A DNA stretch of 64,000 bases, taken from the NCBI RefSeq assembly GCF_013032445.1, contig NZ_WQCA01000003.1, positions 186,001 through 250,000 on the forward strand, given 5' to 3'. Origin of the DNA: Ruegeria arenilitoris (lineage in GTDB: Bacteria; Pseudomonadota; Alphaproteobacteria; Rhodobacterales; Rhodobacteraceae). Below are positions 58,737 through 64,000 of this stretch, one piece after another. The translations under genes were made by a program, and so were the position numbers. The notes below the pieces were generated by a model. That model did no database searches. It was not told the origin of the DNA and worked only from the letters and a program-made list of their open reading frames with translations. The stretch's first letter is position 1, and every line of letters begins with the position of its first letter.

Positions 58737-59411
58737 ATGACTTTTTCGTTGGTCGCCCGCTGCGCTGATACCGGCATGTTTGGTTTGGCGATTTCGTCAT
58801 CATCACCCGCCGTGGCCGCGCGCTGTTCCTATGCCCGGGCAGGTGTTGGTGCGGTTGCGTCGCAGAACGTTACAGACCCCAGCCTCGGTCCGCTGACGCT
58901 GGATCTGATGGAGCAAGGCAAGACTGCGCCTCAGGCGATCGACGCTATGAAAGCGCAGGCAAAGTTCATCGAATACCGACAGGTTCTGGCTGTGGATGAT
59001 CAAGGTCGCACGGCGATCCATTCCGGCCCGAACAGCCTTGGTATCTGGACGCAGGCGCAGGCTGAGAATGTTGCCTCTGGCGGAAACCTTCTGGACAATG
59101 AAGGCATACCTCAAGCCGTCGTCGATGGGTTCCTGTCGTCTTCCGGGCATATCGGAGACCGCTTGATCGCCGCAATGCGGGCCGGTTTAGCCGCCGGTGG
59201 CGAGGCAGGCCCGGTGCATTCGGCTGGTATGAAGATCGTTGACAAGGTTAGCTGGCCCGTCGCCGATCTTCGCTGTGACTGGACCGAGGGTTGCCCAATC
59301 GAGGCTATCGCAACCGCATGGGATATCTACAAACCGCAACTTAACGCCTACACCCAGCGTGCGCTCGACCCGCGCGAAGCACCGTCTTACGGCGTTCCGG
59401 GCGACGAATAA
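58737..59411 (+). CDS. DUF1028 family protein (Ntn-hydrolase-like)
   Basis: A 224-residue DUF1028 protein. MTFSLVARCADTGMFGLAIS at the start, with a Thr/Ser N-terminal region, and ARAGVGAVASQNVTDPSLG near residue 40 are family-typical. The family is distantly Ntn-hydrolase-like and often sits with Rid proteins and amino-acid-degradation enzymes. Start has CAGGAG upstream. Function unknown; an amidase-like step is plausible. Confidence 0.85.
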   Translation: MTFSLVARCADTGMFGLAISSSSPAVAARCSYARAGVGAVASQNVTDPSLGPLTLDLMEQGKTAPQAIDAMKAQAKFIEYRQVLAVDDQGRTAIHSGPNSLGIWTQAQAENVASGGNLLDNEGIPQAVVDGFLSSSGHIGDRLIAAMRAGLAAGGEAGPVHSAGMKIVDKVSWPVADLRCDWTEGCPIEAIATAWDIYKPQLNAYTQRALDPREAPSYGVPGDE

Positions 59412-59426
59412 TCAGGGAGACACATA

Positions 59427-60923
59427 ATGTTGGACAACACCCACGAGGATTGGAAAAGTCGCGCGGCTGGCCTGACGTTCCGAGGGCAAGCCTTTATCGA
59501 CGGCAAATTCACCGATGCGGCATCAGGTAAGACCTTTGACAGTATTAATCCGGCCACGGGCGCGGTTCTGACCCCGGTCGCCGAATGTGACGAAGAAGAC
59601 GTCAATCGTGCCGTTGCCGCAGGTCGTGTGGCCTTTGAGGATGGTCGCTGGTCGCGAATGGCTCCGGGTGACCGAAAGACGGTGATGCTGAAGCTGGCCG
59701 ACTTGATCCGGGAAAACTTGGAAGAGATGGCGCTGCTGGATAGCCTTGATATGGGCAAGCTGGTGACGGATGCCGTGACTATCGACGCGCCGGGCTCAGC
59801 CCATTTCTTCCAGTGGTATGCCGAGGCAATTGATAAGGTCTATGATGAGGTAGCTCCAACCGGCCCCGGCGATCTGGCATTGGTCAGTCGTGTTCCGCTA
59901 GGTGTGGTTGGTGCAGTAACCCCCTGGAACTTCCCGCTTGATATGGCGACATGGAAAGCCGCCGCCGCGCTGGCCGCAGGAAACTCGGTGGTCCTCAAAC
60001 CGGCTGAACAATCACCTTTGTCTGCACTGCGACTGGCAGAACTCGCGGCTGAAGCAGGTGTTCCAGATGGCGTATTCAACGTTGTTCCAGGTTTTGGTGT
60101 GACTGCAGGCAAGGCGCTTGGCCTGCACATGGATGTCGACTGCCTGGCCTTCACCGGGTCGACAGCAATCGGCAAGATGTTCATGCAGTATTCTGGCCAG
60201 TCAAACCTGAAACAGGTCTGGCCGGAAACCGGGGGCAAAAGCCCCAATCTTGTCTTCGCTGATTGCGAGGATTTGGATGCCGCTGCCGACATGGCGGCCT
60301 TTGGCATCTTTTTCAATCAGGGCGAAGTGTGCTCGGCGAATTCTCGACTCTATGTGGAACGCTCGATCAAGGACGCATTTGTCGAGAAAATGATTGCCCG
60401 CGCGCAGGCGATGCAACCGGGTGATCCGCTGGATCCAACCTCTAAAATGGGTGCAATCGTTGATGAAAAGCAAACACAGGGCATCATGCGCTTTGTGGAA
60501 GAGGGCAAGAAGACAGCCAATCTGGTGACAGGCGGTGAACGTGTCACCGTCGAGGGCAAAGGCTGCTTTGTTCAGCCAACAATCTTTGATGACGTGGCCC
60601 ACGACAATCCATTGGCTCGGGATGAGATTTTCGGCCCCGTCTTGTCAGTGATCCCGTTTGACACCGAAGAGCAGGCGGTGGCGATGGCAAATGACTCGAT
60701 CTATGGGTTGGCCGCGTCGGTGTGGACCGACAACCTGTCCCGGGCTTGCCGGGTGTCTGACAAGCTGATGGCGGGGTCCGTGTCGGTCAACACGGTTGAC
60801 GCATTGTCCGCGATGACTCCGTTTGGCGGTATGAAGCAGTCAGGTTTTGGACGTGATTTGTCATTGCACTCGCTTGAAAAGTATACTGCTTTGAAGACCA
60901 CTTGGATTAAGTACCAGGCTTAA
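59427..60923 (+). CDS. Aldehyde dehydrogenase, PuuC-like
   Basis: A 498-residue NAD-dependent aldehyde dehydrogenase. LEELAR-type Glu in VWPETGGKSPNLVF near residue 270, catalytic Cys in NQGEVCSANSRLYV near 302, and EIFGPVLSVIPFD near 400. The EVCSANSRL form and length resemble gamma-glutamyl-gamma-aminobutyraldehyde dehydrogenases (PuuC) of putrescine use. It probably oxidises the aldehyde produced by the amine dehydrogenase or aminotransferase. It follows the DUF1028 gene by 15 bp. Confidence 0.92.
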   Translation: MLDNTHEDWKSRAAGLTFRGQAFIDGKFTDAASGKTFDSINPATGAVLTPVAECDEEDVNRAVAAGRVAFEDGRWSRMAPGDRKTVMLKLADLIRENLEEMALLDSLDMGKLVTDAVTIDAPGSAHFFQWYAEAIDKVYDEVAPTGPGDLALVSRVPLGVVGAVTPWNFPLDMATWKAAAALAAGNSVVLKPAEQSPLSALRLAELAAEAGVPDGVFNVVPGFGVTAGKALGLHMDVDCLAFTGSTAIGKMFMQYSGQSNLKQVWPETGGKSPNLVFADCEDLDAAADMAAFGIFFNQGEVCSANSRLYVERSIKDAFVEKMIARAQAMQPGDPLDPTSKMGAIVDEKQTQGIMRFVEEGKKTANLVTGGERVTVEGKGCFVQPTIFDDVAHDNPLARDEIFGPVLSVIPFDTEEQAVAMANDSIYGLAASVWTDNLSRACRVSDKLMAGSVSVNTVDALSAMTPFGGMKQSGFGRDLSLHSLEKYTALKTTWIKYQA

Positions 60924-60948
60924 TCCACGGCCAAGCGGAGATGCGCCA

Positions 60949-61887
60949 TTGCCTTTCAGATACACGCTGCGACAGCTTGAGTATTTTGTTGCGGTCGGAA
61001 AGGCGGGCAGCATCGCTGCGGCCAGCGACAAACTGAACGTGTCGTCGCCGTCGATCTCAGCGGCGATCACGCAACTTGAGGTCGAATTCGGTGTCACGTT
61101 GTTTGTACGCGAACATGCGCGGGGGCTTTCGCTGACGAAGGCCGGACACAGGATCATGGAACGAACCGAGTTTGTTCTACGTGAAGCTGATCTTCTGGCA
61201 ACGCTCGCCGGGGAAATCACAGGCAAGATTCAGGGCATTCTGTCCGTCGGGTGTCTTGCTACATTTGCTCAGTTCATTCTGCCGGGAATACGGCGAGATT
61301 TTGAACAAAACTACCCCGAGGTAAGGATCGAACAACGTGAGTTGAATCAGGCGGATATCTTCAGCCAGCTGCGTCGCGCTGAACTGGACATCGCACTGAC
61401 TTATGATCTGGATATTCCGGCCGACCTTGAATTCCAGCCCTTGCACGAACTGCCGCCTTACGTGGTTCTGGGGGAAGATCACGCATTGGCCGGCCGTACC
61501 GAATTGACGATTTCAGACCTGCAGGACAGCCCCATGGTTCTGCTGGACCTTCCATTCAGTGGTGAATACTTCCTGTCGTTCTTCCGTGAGGCAAATATCA
61601 AGCCCAACATCGCGGAACGTACTTCGGACATGTCGGTGATGCGCTCGTTGGTTGCCAATGGTTTTGGGTTCTCCATTGCGAATATTCGCCCTCATAACAC
61701 TTTGTCACCAGATGGGAAAAAACTGGCTTATGTTTCTTTGGCCGGGGAGTTACGCCCATTGCGTCTTGGTCTGTTGCGGGCAAAAGCTGAAAACGAAACA
61801 AACACTCTGAAAACCTTTGTCGAGCACTGCGCCCGCGCCGTGAAATCGGGAACGCTTCCGGGTTTGCATTCCTCAGGGAGCGAGTGA
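60949..61887 (+). CDS. LysR-type transcriptional regulator
   Basis: A 312-residue LysR regulator. Residues 1-62 form the winged HTH (LRQLEYFVAVGKAGSIAAA), followed by a substrate-binding domain with LSVGCLATFAQFILPGIRRDF near residue 98. It starts with a TTG preceded by GCGGAG. It follows the aldehyde dehydrogenase by 25 bp on the same strand, so may control itself and the flanking amine genes. Effector unknown. Confidence 0.9.
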   Translation: MPFRYTLRQLEYFVAVGKAGSIAAASDKLNVSSPSISAAITQLEVEFGVTLFVREHARGLSLTKAGHRIMERTEFVLREADLLATLAGEITGKIQGILSVGCLATFAQFILPGIRRDFEQNYPEVRIEQRELNQADIFSQLRRAELDIALTYDLDIPADLEFQPLHELPPYVVLGEDHALAGRTELTISDLQDSPMVLLDLPFSGEYFLSFFREANIKPNIAERTSDMSVMRSLVANGFGFSIANIRPHNTLSPDGKKLAYVSLAGELRPLRLGLLRAKAENETNTLKTFVEHCARAVKSGTLPGLHSSGSE

Positions 61888-62028
61888 TTGCTGGTCCTTA
61901 GAAATCTCCTAACCTTTGCTTCGTCATTCCCAGATTTAAGTATTCTGCCTGTTGTATAGGCTTTGCTTAAATCCCCGACACAGTGGGGATCAAACCGGTC
62001 GGCAACTCGAAAAGCAGGTTCAATTCGC

Positions 62029-63177
62029 ATGACGTCTACACTGGGTATTCTCGATAAGCTGGTTGGCTTCGATACGGTCAGCAAGAACTCGAACCTTGAA
62101 CTTGCCGCTTATGTCGAAGAGTTTCTGGAAGCTCGCGGTTTTGCAGTTCATCGCATCACCGATCCCGGTGGCGACAAAACGGGGCTTTATGCGGAAATAG
62201 GCCCTGCGGGAGATGGGGTTCTGCTGTCGGCACATACTGATGTCGCCCCAGTCGAAGGCCAAAGCTGGACCAGGGACCCGTTTCGCCTAACGCGCGAAGG
62301 AAACCGTGTCTACGGTCGTGGTACCACAGATATGAAAGGCTACGTGGCGTCAGTCATGGCGTTGGCAGACCGGACGGCCGGGGCTGACCTGCGAGAACCA
62401 CTCAAGATCGCGCTGTCTTATGACGAGGAGGTTGGGTGCGTCGGCATTCAACACATGCTCGATCGGCTTGCCCCGATGCTGGGTCAACCCCGTGCGTGTT
62501 TCGTTGGCGAACCGACTGAAATGCATGTCGCTATCGGGCACAAAGGCAAAGCTGCACTGCGCGCTGTTTGCCACGGTCAAAGCGGGCATTCCGCGCTGGC
62601 CCCGAAATTCGTCAATGCGCTGTACCTTGCAACCGATTTTGTAACCGAGTTGCGAGCACTACAAGACGTCTATGCTAAGAGTGGAAACAGCGATCCGGCC
62701 TATTCAGTGCCTTATACGACCTTCCACGTGGGTATGCTTTCGGGTGGCAAAGCGCTGAACATTGTTCCCGACCGCGCTGAGTTGACTTTTGAATACCGTC
62801 ATCTTGCCTCGGATTATGGCAAAGATATCCTTTCACAGATCCAAGACGCTGCGGTCAGGGTAGGGGCCCGATATCAGACACTAAGCCAAGAAGCGCGCAT
62901 TGAGGTCGAACAGTACAACGCCTATCCCGGACTGGATGTTGTCGAGACCGAGGGCGTCATCGCTTACGCCCAGAAACTTGCCCAAAGCAACGTCACTACC
63001 AAGGTCGCGTTTGGCACCGAGGCCGGGTTTTTCAACGAGTTGGGTATTCCAACCGTTGTCTGCGGACCCGGTTCCATGGAGCGCCAAGGGCATAAACCGG
63101 ATGAATACCTTGAAATTGATCAACTGAACGCGTGCGACGCTATGATGGATCGCATCCTCGACGATATCCGCCGCTGA
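62029..63177 (+). CDS. M20-family deacylase, ArgE-like
   Basis: A 382-residue zinc peptidase/deacetylase of the ArgE/DapE group. Metal-binding residues are in LLSAHTDVAPVEG near residue 66 and YGRGTTDMKGYVAS near 98; catalytic Glu-Glu in ALSYDEEVGCVG near 128; later motifs include VAIGHKGKAALRAVCHGQSG and the C-terminal FGTEAGFF. Start MTSTLGILDKL. The substrate is probably an N-acylated amino or diamine compound, in keeping with the amine cluster; ornithine is not implied. Confidence 0.9.
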   Translation: MTSTLGILDKLVGFDTVSKNSNLELAAYVEEFLEARGFAVHRITDPGGDKTGLYAEIGPAGDGVLLSAHTDVAPVEGQSWTRDPFRLTREGNRVYGRGTTDMKGYVASVMALADRTAGADLREPLKIALSYDEEVGCVGIQHMLDRLAPMLGQPRACFVGEPTEMHVAIGHKGKAALRAVCHGQSGHSALAPKFVNALYLATDFVTELRALQDVYAKSGNSDPAYSVPYTTFHVGMLSGGKALNIVPDRAELTFEYRHLASDYGKDILSQIQDAAVRVGARYQTLSQEARIEVEQYNAYPGLDVVETEGVIAYAQKLAQSNVTTKVAFGTEAGFFNELGIPTVVCGPGSMERQGHKPDEYLEIDQLNACDAMMDRILDDIRR

Positions 63178-63202
63178 GGCGCGGACGGTCAAGACAACCG
63201 GC

Positions 63203-63565
63203 TCAGGACGCAATCATGTAGAATTTGCGCAGGGTCCGGGTGATTTCCCATGTACAGGGCGTGCCCTTGGGCATGAAGAGCGTATCGCCTGCGGAAAACG
63301 CCTGCACAGTCCCGTCCGGGCTGGTCAGCTTCACGGAACCCGAGATGACGGTCATCATTTCATCGACAGGATATGCATCGAACACTTCAAGGCTGGGTGC
63401 ACATTCCCAGACACCGGACAGAACCTTGCCGTCGGTGCTTTCGTAGAAACCGCTGATGCGTTCTGTCCGATCTTCCGTGGTGAAATCATCGGTGGAAACG
63501 GCAGAGGACGGAACAAAACCGTTTTCCGGGTGTCCGTCGGGCAAAAGCCGAATAGGCTTGCTCAT
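63203..63565 (-). CDS. Cupin-domain protein (EutQ/DUF861-like)
   Basis: A 120-residue single-cupin protein. SGVWECAPSLEVFDAYPVDEMM near residue 57 and GDTLFMPKGTPCTWEITRTL near 95 are the two cupin motifs; few metal ligands are conserved. Start MSKPIRLLPDG is preceded by AAGGAG. It lies between ArgE (convergent) and the binding-protein gene (same strand). Confidence 0.85.
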   Translation of the reverse strand: MSKPIRLLPDGHPENGFVPSSAVSTDDFTTEDRTERISGFYESTDGKVLSGVWECAPSLEVFDAYPVDEMMTVISGSVKLTSPDGTVQAFSAGDTLFMPKGTPCTWEITRTLRKFYMIAS

Positions 63566-63593
63566 GTTTGCGATCTCCTTATGGGGGCGGGTT

Positions 63594-63634
63594 AAGAAAA
63601 GCCCCCCGAACCAGCCAGAGCCAGACCGGAGGGC
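63594..63634 (-). terminator. Terminator after the polyamine-type binding-protein gene
   Basis: On the minus strand GCCCTCCG (63634-63627) pairs with CGGGGGGC (63608-63601) with one G-U pair, 18-base loop, followed by TTTTCTT (63600-63594). It sits between the binding-protein stop and the cupin start. Confidence 0.7.
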
Positions 63635-63655
63635 CAAAATCCGAAGTGGTTGAGT

Positions 63656-64000
63656 TTACTTCTTCAGGTTGGTCCAGATCTGGTCATAGACGGCCTGGGT
63701 TTCCTCATCACAGACTTCGATGAACACACCCTGGCCTGCATTGGCATGGGGGGTCTTTTCGGGCTGTTCAGCCAATGCCGGATCAAGGAACTCGCTAACA
63801 CCGTTCACACCAGCGTTGTACTGCGCAAAGTTGGACACGGCTGCGATGTTTTCAGGTTCCAACAGGAAATCCATGAAGATTAGCGCGTTCTCGCGGTTGG
63901 GAGCGTCTTTCAGCAGAACGACATTGTCCATCCACGCGATGTAGCCTTGCGTCGGAAAAGCGTATTCCACATTTGCGCCTTCCTCGCGCGCCTTGGCCGA
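63656..64000 (-). CDS. Polyamine-type ABC substrate-binding protein, partial
   Basis: The C-terminal ~114 residues of a PotD/PotF-like periplasmic protein; the N-terminus lies beyond the window. EEGANVEYAFPTQGYIAWMD, NVVLLKDAPNRENALIFMDFL and the tail are typical of the spermidine/putrescine family. It supports amine or polyamine uptake as input for the neighbouring catabolic genes. Confidence 0.88.
   Translation of the reverse strand, partial: SAKAREEGANVEYAFPTQGYIAWMDNVVLLKDAPNRENALIFMDFLLEPENIAAVSNFAQYNAGVNGVSEFLDPALAEQPEKTPHANAGQGVFIEVCDEETQAVYDQIWTNLKK

Overview
The window looks like chromosomal DNA from a marine alphaproteobacterium of the Roseobacter group (Rhodobacteraceae, near Ruegeria or a relative). 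The reasons are the bamA-ompH-fabZ-lpxA-lpxI-lpxB order with LpxI instead of LpxH, a CtrA regulator next to a SciP-type protein, TrmFO, a DUF1127 protein, an alphaproteobacterial LexA box, several branched-chain-amino-acid-type (HAAT) ABC transporters, and moderately high GC with roseobacter-like proteins. No species is asserted.

Layout. 1-6.4 kb: outer-membrane assembly and lipid A genes. 6.4-15.7 kb: housekeeping genes (mnmA, sciP, ctrA, ligA, recG), an SOS-box-controlled 40-residue membrane protein, marC, an Fe-S scaffold and hisI. 15.7-23 kb: tRNA-modification genes (gluQ, trmFO), an enoyl-CoA hydratase, a thioesterase, a DUF1127/MocR divergent pair and rplM-rpsI. 23-30.7 kb: a minus-strand operon of a complete HAAT transporter with an acyl-CoA ligase, preceded by an MDR oxidoreductase. 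31-37.9 kb: mixed accessory genes, including a DEDDh exonuclease, an aminotransferase/cyclodeaminase/EutB-like trio, an adenylate cyclase and a broken quinone reductase.

37.9-47.5 kb is the most unusual block. A plus-strand operon carries a second HAAT transporter (five genes), a Tm-1-like UPF0261 protein, a TIM-barrel 'PEP hydrolase' family protein and an SRPBCC protein. Divergent from it are a TIM-barrel/AAA+/Fis activator, whose sensor domain is a paralogue of the operon's TIM-barrel enzyme, and a degenerate stand-alone TIM-barrel paralogue. I read this as an uptake and degradation system for an unknown small molecule, controlled by a sensor derived from its own enzyme.

47.7-52.0 kb: two imperfect ~215-bp direct repeats, each starting with the 3' part of a tRNA-Ser gene, enclose ~4.1 kb. 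This interval holds decayed DNA (including the tail of a DUF4132-type gene) and an intact sodium symporter-glutaminase pair. It looks like an integrated element or accretion module at a tRNA attachment site.

52.2-64 kb: a catabolic cluster with a trimethylamine-dehydrogenase-like flavoprotein, class III aminotransferase, LuxR-type regulator, flavoprotein monooxygenase-like protein, Rid-family protein, DUF1028 protein, PuuC-like aldehyde dehydrogenase, LysR regulator, ArgE-like deacylase, cupin, and the end of a polyamine-type binding protein cut by the window edge. The set suggests use of an amine or polyamine-like compound; the substrate is not known.
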